A stretch of DNA of 54,006 bases from Candidatus Gastranaerophilales bacterium (GTDB lineage Bacteria > Cyanobacteriota > Vampirovibrionia > Gastranaerophilales > Gastranaerophilaceae), in contig CANPYC010000014.1 in the NCBI GenBank assembly GCA_947587615.1, positions 1 to 54,006 on the forward strand, given 5' to 3'. Below the pieces are notes generated by a model. The model was not told where the DNA came from. It made no database searches and saw nothing but the letters and a program-made list of their open reading frames with translations. Position numbers and translations under genes: made by a program. This document shows positions 41,589-49,566 of the stretch, one piece after another; within the stretch, counting starts at the first letter, position 1; each line of letters opens with the position of its first letter.

Positions 41589-42926
41589 CTATTCTTTTAA
41601 ATCCAATTGTCTTGCGGCTCTTACTTCATCAACTCTTGATACGGGAGTGGTTTTTGGGTAATCGTGGTAGTTAGCACCATCTTTAATTTCATTAGCAATT
41701 TTTTTCATAACATTAATAAAATTATCCAAAACCGCTTTTGTTTCGCTTTCTGTCGGTTCAACCATAAAAGCCTCATGGACAATTAAAGGAAAATATATTG
41801 TAGCGGGGTGAATATTATCATCCATTAATCTTTTGGCTATATCAAGCGTTGAAGTACCCTGCTCTTTTTTATCCGTATTATCTATAACAAATTCATGGGC
41901 GCAGTGGCAATCAAATGCCATTTTATAATCATTCTTTAAGCTGTCTTTAATATAATTTGCAGCTAATACTGCGTCAGTTGAAACATCTTTTAGGGATTTA
42001 CCCATCATATAAATATATGTATAAGCTTTAGTTAAAACATTAAAATTACCGAAAAAAGCGCTGACTTTACCGATTGACTTAGGATAGTCATAATTTCTTT
42101 TATACATCCCATCAATTAATTCAATTCTTGGAATTGGAAGATATTTTCTCAATTTTTCAACAACGCCGATTGGACCTGCACCGGGGCCTCCGCCTGCGTG
42201 GGGAGTTGAAAAAGTTTTATGAAGATTTATATGAACAACATCAAACCCCATTAATTTAGGGTTAGTATAGCCCATAATAGCGTTAAAATTAGCACCGTCA
42301 TAATATAATAAAGAGCCGTTATCGTGCATTATTTTTGAAATTTCCGATATTCCATCGTCAAAAAGCCCTAAAGTATTGGGGTTTGTCATCATGATTGCTG
42401 CAATATCGCTATTATATTCTTTTACAAGCTCTTTTAATTTTTCAATATCAACATGCCCTTTGTTGTCTGATTTTACTTCAACAACTTCAAACCCGCACAT
42501 TGCAGCACTTGCAGGGTTTGTTCCATGGGCATTATCGGGAATTATAACCTTTTTTCTTAAATCGTTATTATCTTCAAAATATTTTTTAATAACCATCATC
42601 CCGCTAAATTCGCCATGAGCGCCTGCGCAGGGTTGAAGGCAAATTTCATCCATGCCTGTTATAATTTTTAAATAGTTTTGAAGCTCATACATTAATTTTA
42701 GCGCACCTTGGCAGTCAATATCATCCTGATTAGGATGAAGATTTGAAAACCCCTCAAGACGACTTACCCATTCATTAACTCTCGGGTTATATTTCATAGT
42801 ACAAGAACCAAGCGGATAAAAACCTTTTTCAATACAGAAATTTTTATCAGATAATTCTTTATAATGCCTCATTAATTCAAGTTCTGTTTTATCTTCGAGT
42901 TTAAGCTCTGTTGTTCTTTTTTCCAT
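41589..42926 (-). CDS. gcvPB: Glycine dehydrogenase (decarboxylating) subunit 2
   Basis: 445 residues. F-Y-P-L-G-S-C-T-M-K-Y-N-P is the GcvPB signature. D-N-A-H-G-T-N-P-A-S-A and N-L-H-K-T-F-S-T-P-H-A-G-G-G-P-G hold the pyridoxal-phosphate Lys. With GcvPA it decarboxylates glycine and passes the aminomethyl group to the H protein. Its N-terminus is shorter than many homologues, starting just before R-H-Y-K-E-L-S. No gcvPA, gcvT or gcvH is in the window; gcvPA could lie elsewhere. Confidence 0.95.
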   Translation of the reverse strand: MEKRTTELKLEDKTELELMRHYKELSDKNFCIEKGFYPLGSCTMKYNPRVNEWVSRLEGFSNLHPNQDDIDCQGALKLMYELQNYLKIITGMDEICLQPCAGAHGEFSGMMVIKKYFEDNNDLRKKVIIPDNAHGTNPASAAMCGFEVVEVKSDNKGHVDIEKLKELVKEYNSDIAAIMMTNPNTLGLFDDGISEISKIMHDNGSLLYYDGANFNAIMGYTNPKLMGFDVVHINLHKTFSTPHAGGGPGAGPIGVVEKLRKYLPIPRIELIDGMYKRNYDYPKSIGKVSAFFGNFNVLTKAYTYIYMMGKSLKDVSTDAVLAANYIKDSLKNDYKMAFDCHCAHEFVIDNTDKKEQGTSTLDIAKRLMDDNIHPATIYFPLIVHEAFMVEPTESETKAVLDNFINVMKKIANEIKDGANYHDYPKTTPVSRVDEVRAARQLDLKE

Positions 42927-43013
42927 ATAACCCCACGTTAATGCTATATAAATAATTATATAACAAAATAATTAAGATTAAATTTAATTCCTTAATTTTT
43001 GTTTTAAACAACG

Positions 43014-43041
43014 AAAACCCTCTTATTTCTAAGAGGGTTGA
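43014..43041. terminator. Symmetric hairpin ending the copy 3 transcript
   Basis: AACCCTCTTA-TTTC-TAAGAGGGTT with a T-rich tail on the minus strand (TTCGTTGTTT). It lies about 70 nt beyond the C-rich core of copy 3 on the minus strand and would end a roughly 150-nt transcript; it may also terminate something on plus. Confidence 0.65.
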
Positions 43042-43110
43042 AAATCTTTTTGCTTGATTCTCGTGTGAAAAGGTTAGTGTGTTAGTTAGTGTGTCTTGTG
43101 TGTGAAATCC

Positions 43111-43206
43111 ACTTTATAAGGGGGAGGTATTTATGTCTTACATATATATAAAGTATGTTTTAATTATAGAATTGCCTAAATCAATTAATTTGTTTACATA
43201 ACTTAA
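43111..43206 (-). repeat. Three-copy intergenic element, copy 3 (inverted)
   Basis: On the minus strand it reads TTAAGTTATGTAAACAAATT, then GGCAATTCTATAA, then TTTATATATATGTAAGACAT and ACCTCCCCC, the same order as copies 1 and 2. After the core the sequence differs: a G-poor C/A-rich stretch (TTTCACACACAAGACACAC) and another terminator. The core is kept while the flanks and the terminator changed, which favours function over simple recent duplication. Confidence 0.7.
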
Positions 43207-43351
43207 CAATTTCCTAAAGCAGACAAATAGCTTGCTTTTTAGAGGTGCAACTAAAAATATGTTAACTTTTGTAAATATTATATATATTAAAGCAATTTTC
43301 AATTCAAAAAATACTTTATTTAAATATAGAATTAATACGGAAAAGTTTAAT

Positions 43352-43789
43352 ATGATAGGCGAAACAGCACGAGTACAATCTCAAGAATACCAATTTTTAC
43401 AAGCAACAAGACCTGAGCGCAAATACGGCGAAGCTTCACAATCGGCAAAAGAATATAAAACGGCTTCAAAAACCCCCGAAAGTTATCCTCAAAAGAAATA
43501 TTCGATTGATGATTATAATTTAGCTTATGCGGTTGCTAACGGCGATTATAAAGTTACATCGGGCAAAAATATTTTTATACCTCAAACAAGCCCGATACAA
43601 CCTTTCGGTACGGAAAAAAGCCCTTCAGGCGATAAAAAAGCATTACTGAATACTCATATAGACAGTTTCCAAGAAACACTGGATAGAGAATACTCAATCA
43701 ATAACACATTAAAATATGTAAATGCAAATGATGGCGAAGTTCATCCGATATACGGCGAAGACGAACATGAATTATGTTTTGTATCGTAA
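43352..43789 (+). CDS. Small protein, unknown function
   Basis: 145 residues from the ATG at 43352 (GGAAAAG upstream). The protein is polar, Lys/Ser/Tyr-rich and lacks signal or membrane segments: mid-part Y-S-I-D-D-Y-N-L-A-Y-A-V-A-N-G-D-Y, C-terminus E-H-E-L-C-F-V-S. Not recognised. It stands alone upstream of a terminator (43887-43922), near the flagellar operon. Confidence 0.55.
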   Translation: MIGETARVQSQEYQFLQATRPERKYGEASQSAKEYKTASKTPESYPQKKYSIDDYNLAYAVANGDYKVTSGKNIFIPQTSPIQPFGTEKSPSGDKKALLNTHIDSFQETLDREYSINNTLKYVNANDGEVHPIYGEDEHELCFVS

Positions 43790-43886
43790 GCTCGGCACAA
43801 AAAATTAAACAAACGTTATAAAATACGAAAACGCTGCTCGATTAAATAACGTTAACAATAGAAAAGAAAAGGAATATGGGATTAGA

Positions 43887-43922
43887 TTAAAAAAGAGTTG
43901 ATTAAATATCAACTCTTTTTTT
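43887..43922. terminator. Bidirectional terminator
   Basis: AAAAAGAGTTGAT-TAAAT-ATCAACTCTTTTTTT: perfect stem with A and T runs, between the convergent genes ending at 43789 and 43954. Confidence 0.92.
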
Positions 43923-43953
43923 GTTCCTTGTGTTTATTAATGTTTTTCTAACT

Positions 43954-44760
43954 CTAACTAAATACTTTAAATGAACTTTCAATATTACCTTCAATAACCT
44001 TAGAAACGCTGTCCATTTCTGTTTGGATTGCATTTCTTTCCGTTTCCAGTTCGTCAAGTTTCATCTCTAACATTTTATCAACTTTTTGAATTTTAGTCTG
44101 AACTCTTTGATATTCGGCTTCTGCCGCTGCGTCGTCGCTTTTATCGTATTCTTCCGTAATTGCGCCGCCGCCGATTGTTTCCCATCCTTCGGTATTAAAT
44201 TTTTTAGTTACGTTAACACCGTCAAATTCATCATTATATGTTGCAAAATAATATTCACCGCTTTTAATTGCGTCTTGGAAGCTATCAGCGTCATCAAGCC
44301 CTTCAACAATCATAAAATCGCTTTCGCTGAACATCGGGGTTTGTGAAATTTCAGTCGTAGCTTCTTCTTCGCTGCCTTCCTCGGGAGTTATTGTTTTTGT
44401 TACGGTTCTGTTATTTGCCTGAATTATTGCATCTCTATCTTTTTCATTTGCTACAATAATCTTATTTCCTGAAGAAGAAACAAGAAATAATTTTTGAGAT
44501 GAAGAGGAGAGCCCTTCTTGCTGTTGATTCATGAAGTTTTTATAGTTGTTATAGGTAATATCAACTGTTTGCTTTTCTGCTCCCATGAAGCTAAAGGTTA
44601 ATTTGCGGTTGGTTGTCTGGTTTTGATAAAGCGTTGTAGCTTGATCAAGCTGATTTGACAACTGTAAACGCTGAAAATTTATTTGTTGAGCTTCGTATTC
44701 AACGTTGCTTTTCCTAGCTGTTAATTGCAAAAACCTTGCTTGGCTTGCAGAAAGCCCCAT
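43954..44760 (-). CDS. Lineage-type coiled-coil protein (M-G-L-S-A-S-Q-A-R), possibly a surface or filament component
   Basis: 268 residues. Both ends are amphipathic helices: N-terminal S-A-S-Q-A-R-F-L-Q-L-T-A-R-K to about residue 50, C-terminal R-N-A-I-Q-T-E-M-D-S-V-S-K-V-I to the end. The middle (about 55-215) is polar and acidic with repeated Gly, Asp and Ser. Helical termini flanking a variable middle recall flagellin, hook and hook-associated proteins. I have an impression of similar proteins in non-flagellated Gastranaerophilales, so a flagellar role is not established. AAGGAGA precedes the ATG. Adjacent to the flagellar operon, divergent from the transglycosylase. Confidence 0.6.
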   Translation of the reverse strand: MGLSASQARFLQLTARKSNVEYEAQQINFQRLQLSNQLDQATTLYQNQTTNRKLTFSFMGAEKQTVDITYNNYKNFMNQQQEGLSSSSQKLFLVSSSGNKIIVANEKDRDAIIQANNRTVTKTITPEEGSEEEATTEISQTPMFSESDFMIVEGLDDADSFQDAIKSGEYYFATYNDEFDGVNVTKKFNTEGWETIGGGAITEEYDKSDDAAAEAEYQRVQTKIQKVDKMLEMKLDELETERNAIQTEMDSVSKVIEGNIESSFKVFS

Positions 44761-45038
44761 GGCTCATTCTCCTTAAACTTTATTGTCTAACAATATATAT
44801 ATCGGCAAAATCAAGAAATACTTTAAATAAGTGAGCAAAAAAATTAAATTTTTGTTACATTTTGTAATATAATATTTTTATAATATTTACTGGACTTTTT
44901 TAACAAAATCATTAAATTAAAACAGCAATTCAAATAAGAAAATTCATATTTCATACAGTTAAACCAAAAACAATTAATTAGCTCAAGAATACAGTTTTAG
45001 TGACGTTTGTTAATCTAAGGGGAAGATACAATTTAAAT

Positions 45039-45713
45039 ATGTTTAGTGCGCAAATCCAAAATTATATAGATTCATCAAGCCAAACCCAAGCTTATAATCG
45101 GATAAATGAACTAAATAACTATATCAATTCTTTTTATCCGGCAAAGCAAACTTCAAAGGAAGATAAATTATCCGCTTTTCAGGAAATCTTAGCCCAATCA
45201 AAAGCACAAACAAATTCAAACAGTGTTTTTAATCTTGATTTACCTCCGAATATTAAAGAAATTAAACCTCTTCCTTTCGGTTCTCTGTCGAAAATTAAAT
45301 TTGGCAATAAAACGGATAATTCCCCCGTTTCTAAAACCAAAGCGGCAATTTTAGACTATGTAAAAGAAGCAAGCGAAAGATACGGAGTGGATGAAAAATT
45401 AATCAAAGCTTTAATAAAACAGGAATCAGGGTTTAATCCTAACGCCGTATCAAGCGTCGGCGCCAAAGGGCTTATGCAGTTAATGCCAAAAACAGCACGG
45501 GCTCTTGGTGTTCAAGATGTATTTAACCCGAGAGAAAATATAGATGGCGGGGTGAGATATCTAAAGCAAATGCTTGATAAATATAACGGAAATACAATTC
45601 TTGCTTTAGCTGCATATAATGCAGGTCCGGGGGCGGTTGACAAGTATGACGGAATACCTCCTTATAAGGAAACTCAAAACTACGTAAAATCAATTTTAGC
45701 TCAATATCTGTAA
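45039..45713 (+). CDS. Lytic transglycosylase (SLT domain), flagellar-type
   Basis: About 224 residues from the ATG at 45039; a GTG at 45000 is also in frame but lacks a ribosome site. AAGGGGA precedes the chosen ATG at a rather long distance. The C-terminal SLT domain (about 115-220) has I-K-Q-E-S-G-F with the catalytic Glu, [10 protein letters not shown], and [10 protein letters not shown]. It cleaves peptidoglycan, probably to let the rod through, as FlgJ does in enterics. No signal peptide, so it may leave via the flagellar exporter. It is 18 bp upstream of fliE in the same direction. Confidence 0.85.
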   Translation: MFSAQIQNYIDSSSQTQAYNRINELNNYINSFYPAKQTSKEDKLSAFQEILAQSKAQTNSNSVFNLDLPPNIKEIKPLPFGSLSKIKFGNKTDNSPVSKTKAAILDYVKEASERYGVDEKLIKALIKQESGFNPNAVSSVGAKGLMQLMPKTARALGVQDVFNPRENIDGGVRYLKQMLDKYNGNTILALAAYNAGPGAVDKYDGIPPYKETQNYVKSILAQYL

Positions 45714-45731
45714 ACGATAAAGGAATAAAAA

Positions 45732-46040
45732 ATGGATAAGATTAATCAAATAAATATTTTTAATAAATCAAATATTCCTCAAACGACGGGCGGTATCTCA
45801 TTTTCTGATGACACTGTTCAACAAAAAAGCTTTAAGGATGTCGTTGTTGATATGATGTCCGAATTGAATGAAGTAACAAATAAACCTCAAAAATTAGCAC
45901 TTGACGCTATGCAAGGTAAAGCCGATATCCATGACGTTATGAGTGCAATTGCTCAAAGTGAACTAACCGTTCAAGCAGCTACAACGGTGACGGGTAAAAT
46001 CCTTCAAACGTATGAAAAAATCATGCAAATTCAGATTTAA
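45732..46040 (+). CDS. fliE: Flagellar hook-basal body protein FliE
   Basis: 102 residues, normal length. The FliE pattern is clear: F-K-D-V-V, A-M-Q-G-K-A-D-I-H-D-V-M-S-A-I-A-Q-S-E-L and a helix ending Y-E-K-I-M-Q-I-Q-I. FliE connects MS ring to rod. AAAGGAAT precedes the ATG. flgB and flgC, often upstream, are absent from the window. Confidence 0.93.
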   Translation: MDKINQINIFNKSNIPQTTGGISFSDDTVQQKSFKDVVVDMMSELNEVTNKPQKLALDAMQGKADIHDVMSAIAQSELTVQAATTVTGKILQTYEKIMQIQI

Positions 46041-46085
46041 CCTTAATTTTAAACAACTATAATAGTATAATTTAATTATAATTAT

Positions 46086-47804
46086 ATGGAAAACTTTGAC
46101 CTAAAAAAATTAACGGAAAATAAACCGCTTCTATACACAATAATAGGTTGTATAGGAGCTGTTGTTATAATGTTTTCCATAATGATAGCGGTAATTATAA
46201 ATACTTCAAACTCATCAGGCAATGCTTCGCAGGATAAAAAAATTAAAGCTGCCGAGCGTGTAATAAAAAACGACCCCGTAACCTTGTTTACAACGGATAA
46301 CGCAGGTAAAGCACTTGAAGTTCAAGCACTTCTTGCAAGAGAACAAATAACTGCAACAAAAGTAGATAACGGTTCTAAAGTTAGTATTGTTTTAAAAGAA
46401 TATACAGCCGACCAAAGAGACAGAGCTCTTTTGACAATCGTTAAAAGCGGACTTTTAGATGAGCACACGGGTTTAGAAATATTTGATAAAGGCGATTTTA
46501 CATCAACAAAAGATGATAAAAAGATAAGGCTTGTAAGAGCAATTAACGGAGAATTAGCAAGACTTATAAGAAAAATTCCGCCGATTGAAAACGCTCAGGT
46601 ATTTATCTCAATCCCGGAGCAGACTTTCTTCTCGCAAGACCAAAAGCCGATAACGGCAACCGTTCAAATAACAATGCCATCGGGCGAGCGTTTGGATAAT
46701 ATGAAGGTAAAAGCAATATCTAATTTGCTTTTAGGTGCTGTTCACGGACTTGAATCGGATAATATTTCAATAACCGACACAAACGGAAATGTCTATAATT
46801 CAATCATAGGCGCTTCTGATGACGCAATAGCAAAAATTGAAGAAAACGATAAATACATGCAAACAAAAGTCAATGCTCAGCTTGATAAAATATTGGGTAA
46901 AGGTAACTATATTGCTACTGTTTCAACGTTTTTAACTCAATCACCAATTGAAAAATCAAGCATAGTATATGACCCTGATAAAAAAACATCAATATCGGAA
47001 CAGGAATTTTCGGAAAGTTTAGGAGATAATCATAACGACTCAACGTCATCAGGCATGAACCCCGTTAGCGTATATGTTCCCGACGGAGTTAAAGGAAGCG
47101 TACAGCAGGGAACTTCCTCTCAGGATAGAAAATACAATAGAACCGCAACAGAAACTCAATACGGAATATCTAAAACGCAAATAAACGAATATTTAGCAGC
47201 AGGAATAATTGAAGAAATATCAATAGCGGTATCAATTGAAGAAAGCGCTATTCCTTCAAGTATGAGCCTTTATGAGCTTAAAACATTAATTGCAAATGCC
47301 GCAAGTCCAAAGGTTTCACCCGATAATGTTTCAATTGCTTTTGTTGAATCAAACAGCCTTGTATTAGCTCCCGATAAGGAAAACGAGCTTCCGCAGGTTG
47401 AAGAATCAGGTAATCCCTGGTGGGTTGTGGGTGCTGTTCTTTTGTTGGGTCTTGTTATGGGATTATCTCATATCGGTAAAAAAGTTAAAACGGAAGCCAA
47501 AAAGCAAGAGCAAGAGCTTGAATACTTAAGACAAGTAACCGCAAATCAGGAACAACAGCTAAAAGATGTTACTCAACAGGCAACAAGTTTGATTGCCCAG
47601 CAGGAGAAAATGGCTCAAAATATGATTGAACAAAAAAATCAATATACACTCGCTCTTGAACAGGCAAAATCAATGGCGCAATCAAGGTCGAGCGTTCCTC
47701 GAGGAGATTTGTTTGACGCAATCAGCGAATTAGAATCGGATTTTAATTCAATTGACGAAAATGAAGCGATAGAAAAAATTAAAAACTGGATAGAAAGCGC
47801 ATAA
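46086..47804 (+). CDS. fliF: Flagellar MS-ring protein FliF
   Basis: 572 residues. Membrane helix near the N-terminus (about 15-40). The first ring-building motif region has L-F-T-T-D-N-A-G-K-A-L-E-V, followed by the FliF core I-N-G-E-L-A-R-L-I-R-K-I-P-P-I-E-N-A-Q-V-F-I-S-I-P-E. A second helix (about 440-460) and a cytoplasmic coiled-coil tail (Q-rich) to dock the C ring follow. It forms the base platform in the inner membrane. The next gene starts 8 bp after its stop. Confidence 0.94.
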   Translation: MENFDLKKLTENKPLLYTIIGCIGAVVIMFSIMIAVIINTSNSSGNASQDKKIKAAERVIKNDPVTLFTTDNAGKALEVQALLAREQITATKVDNGSKVSIVLKEYTADQRDRALLTIVKSGLLDEHTGLEIFDKGDFTSTKDDKKIRLVRAINGELARLIRKIPPIENAQVFISIPEQTFFSQDQKPITATVQITMPSGERLDNMKVKAISNLLLGAVHGLESDNISITDTNGNVYNSIIGASDDAIAKIEENDKYMQTKVNAQLDKILGKGNYIATVSTFLTQSPIEKSSIVYDPDKKTSISEQEFSESLGDNHNDSTSSGMNPVSVYVPDGVKGSVQQGTSSQDRKYNRTATETQYGISKTQINEYLAAGIIEEISIAVSIEESAIPSSMSLYELKTLIANAASPKVSPDNVSIAFVESNSLVLAPDKENELPQVEESGNPWWVVGAVLLLGLVMGLSHIGKKVKTEAKKQEQELEYLRQVTANQEQQLKDVTQQATSLIAQQEKMAQNMIEQKNQYTLALEQAKSMAQSRSSVPRGDLFDAISELESDFNSIDENEAIEKIKNWIESA

Positions 47805-47812
47805 AAGGAAAT

Positions 47813-48766
47813 ATGGCACAAGGAGACTTAAAAAGTTTTGATTATGAAGCGTTCGCAAAAGACTTGTCCGAACAAGCCAGTCAGGTTGTGCCCTCTGATA
47901 TTGAGAAAGACGATAAAAAATTTGTAATAGAGCTTATATATCGTTTTTGTCAAATGGCGGGAGAAGCTCTTGTCAAAGAAGAAAATTCAAAATTAAACGC
48001 TCAAGAAGCAAGTCTTGTTACTCAATTTATCGGCGAATGGATTTTCCATAAATCAATTGATATTATAAGAGCAAATATTGATATGCAGCACCGTGAGGGC
48101 ATTCTTCAAAAAGTTGCTTTCACTGTTTTTGATATTGCAAAAAAAGCTGTTGAAAAAGGTATACCGCAGGAACAATTAATAAATCTTGTTGAAGCACAGG
48201 TAAAAAAGAGCTTCACAAAAGCTCTTGAGGACTTGGAAGCAAGAGGAATTTTATCAAAACAGGTTACGCAAAACGCACTCAGCCAGTCAAACATTGATAC
48301 AATGGCGATTGAACAGGTTGAAGAAGAAACAAGAGAAGAAATTCTTAACATGAGTGACGCTAAAGTTATCAAGCTCGCTTCTCTTGCCGTTTTAATCAAA
48401 AACTTTCCGCATGATAAATTGAAAAACGTTTTACAAAACTTTGATAAACCCGAGAGGGATGTTTTAATAAAATACTTAAAAATGCCTGATTTAGAAGAGA
48501 AATTGGATATGAAAGCAACGATTAAATGTTTTGAAGAAATTAAAAACACGCTGCCTGAGGCGGTTGTCATAAGTTACGAAAAAGCATTCAAGAAAATGTA
48601 TAAAATTGTAAAAAATTCGGATAAAAATAAAATTTTGAATATTATAGAGAATGAAAGACCTGCGGTTATGGAATATGTATTATCCTGCTACGGCAGTAAA
48701 AGAAAAAAAATTCCGGCTTATATTGCAGATGTAATATCTAAATATTTAGAAGAAAAAGTTTCATGA
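47813..48766 (+). CDS. Divergent FliG-position protein
   Basis: 317 residues, all helical, no membrane segment. By position between fliF and fliH it should be FliG (usual length about 330-340). I do not see FliG landmarks such as the E-H-P-Q-x-I-A middle-domain motif or the charged M-F-x-F-E-D / R-x-I-Q C-terminal motif. The last 130 residues include V-L-I-K-N-F-P-H-D-K-L-K-N-V-L-Q-N-F and I-E-N-E-R-P-A-V-M-E-Y-V, which could be a strongly changed armadillo-like FliG domain. Start ATG at 47813, stop overlaps fliH by 4 bp. Confidence 0.5.
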   Translation: MAQGDLKSFDYEAFAKDLSEQASQVVPSDIEKDDKKFVIELIYRFCQMAGEALVKEENSKLNAQEASLVTQFIGEWIFHKSIDIIRANIDMQHREGILQKVAFTVFDIAKKAVEKGIPQEQLINLVEAQVKKSFTKALEDLEARGILSKQVTQNALSQSNIDTMAIEQVEEETREEILNMSDAKVIKLASLAVLIKNFPHDKLKNVLQNFDKPERDVLIKYLKMPDLEEKLDMKATIKCFEEIKNTLPEAVVISYEKAFKKMYKIVKNSDKNKILNIIENERPAVMEYVLSCYGSKRKKIPAYIADVISKYLEEKVS

Positions 48767-49566
48767 TAATAAGAAAAAAAACAGATAAATCAAAAGAAGG
48801 AACATCCTCTCAAAATATAATAAAACCAAACTCTAAAAGAAATATTATAAAAAAAGAGGATTTAAATTTTAACAAAAAAGAGCAAATAAAAGAAATTGAC
48901 CCTAAGCCCTTAAAACAGGAAACAAAAGAAAACCAAACGCAGTTAGAAGATTTTGAAAAAATAGATATTTCAAACATAGATTTTAAAGAAAGAATTGAAA
49001 GAAGAAAAGGGGAAAGAAGAAGGGGCTATCGAAGAATTGACGAAAGGTCTTTAGTTTCAAGAGCACAACAGGAAGCCCATACAATTAAAGAGCTTGCGGC
49101 AAGAGAAGGCTATAAAACGGGGCTTTTGAATGCTCAAGGGCAAATAGAAGATATAAAGTCTGCAATTGCAGAATTTTTATCTTCAAAAGATAAAATGTAT
49201 GAAGAGTTTTATCCACATATTATGGAAATTTCTTTTGAAATTGCAAAAAAAATTATTAAAAAAGAAGTGGAATTATCTGATGAAGTATTGAAAAATGTTA
49301 TTATGTCTGTTTTGGATGAGATAAGCTCTGATACTCAAAAGATTGAAATTAAAGTAAATTCAACCGATTACGAATTTGCAAGCGCTTCAATACCCGAGTT
49401 TATGGAACATAAACAAATTCAAGCAAGAATAATCGTTTCAAAAGATGATTCAATTGAAAAAGGAAGCGCAATTGTAATAGCAAATAACGGAGTAATTGAC
49501 GCCGATTTTAAAACACAGCTTGCAATTCTGCAAAATGCCTTCGGTATCTATACGGGAGGGCTTTAG
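48763..49566 (+). CDS. fliH: Flagellar assembly protein FliH
   Basis: 267 residues. A charged disordered N-terminus leads to R-A-Q-Q-E-A-H-T-I-K-E-L-A-A-R-E-G-Y-K-T-G, the usual FliH heptad-and-glycine start, then a C-terminal domain resembling the V-ATPase E subunit. FliH normally holds the ATPase FliI, yet no fliI follows: flhA starts directly after the stop. ATGA overlap with the FliG-position gene. Confidence 0.88.
   Translation: MIIRKKTDKSKEGTSSQNIIKPNSKRNIIKKEDLNFNKKEQIKEIDPKPLKQETKENQTQLEDFEKIDISNIDFKERIERRKGERRRGYRRIDERSLVSRAQQEAHTIKELAAREGYKTGLLNAQGQIEDIKSAIAEFLSSKDKMYEEFYPHIMEISFEIAKKIIKKEVELSDEVLKNVIMSVLDEISSDTQKIEIKVNSTDYEFASASIPEFMEHKQIQARIIVSKDDSIEKGSAIVIANNGVIDADFKTQLAILQNAFGIYTGGL

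Larger units (their letters stand above)
42927..43351. other. 425-bp intergenic region with inverted element copy 3
   Basis: Contains the gcvPB upstream region, a symmetric hairpin (43014-43039), a C/A-rich or G/T-rich strand section (43060-43110), element copy 3 (43111-43206, minus orientation) and an AT-rich stretch before the 43352 gene. A frame open from 43232 to the 43352 ATG has no ribosome site and is not called. Confidence 0.6.

Noticed and set aside
43232-43351. N-terminal extension of the 43352 gene
   Set aside because: No ribosome site and AT-rich noncoding composition; ATG at 43352 preferred.
48106-48570. Minus-strand 154-codon ORF within the FliG-position gene
   Set aside because: Antisense shadow with unlikely Ser/Phe-rich composition; the plus-strand gene is coupled to both neighbours.
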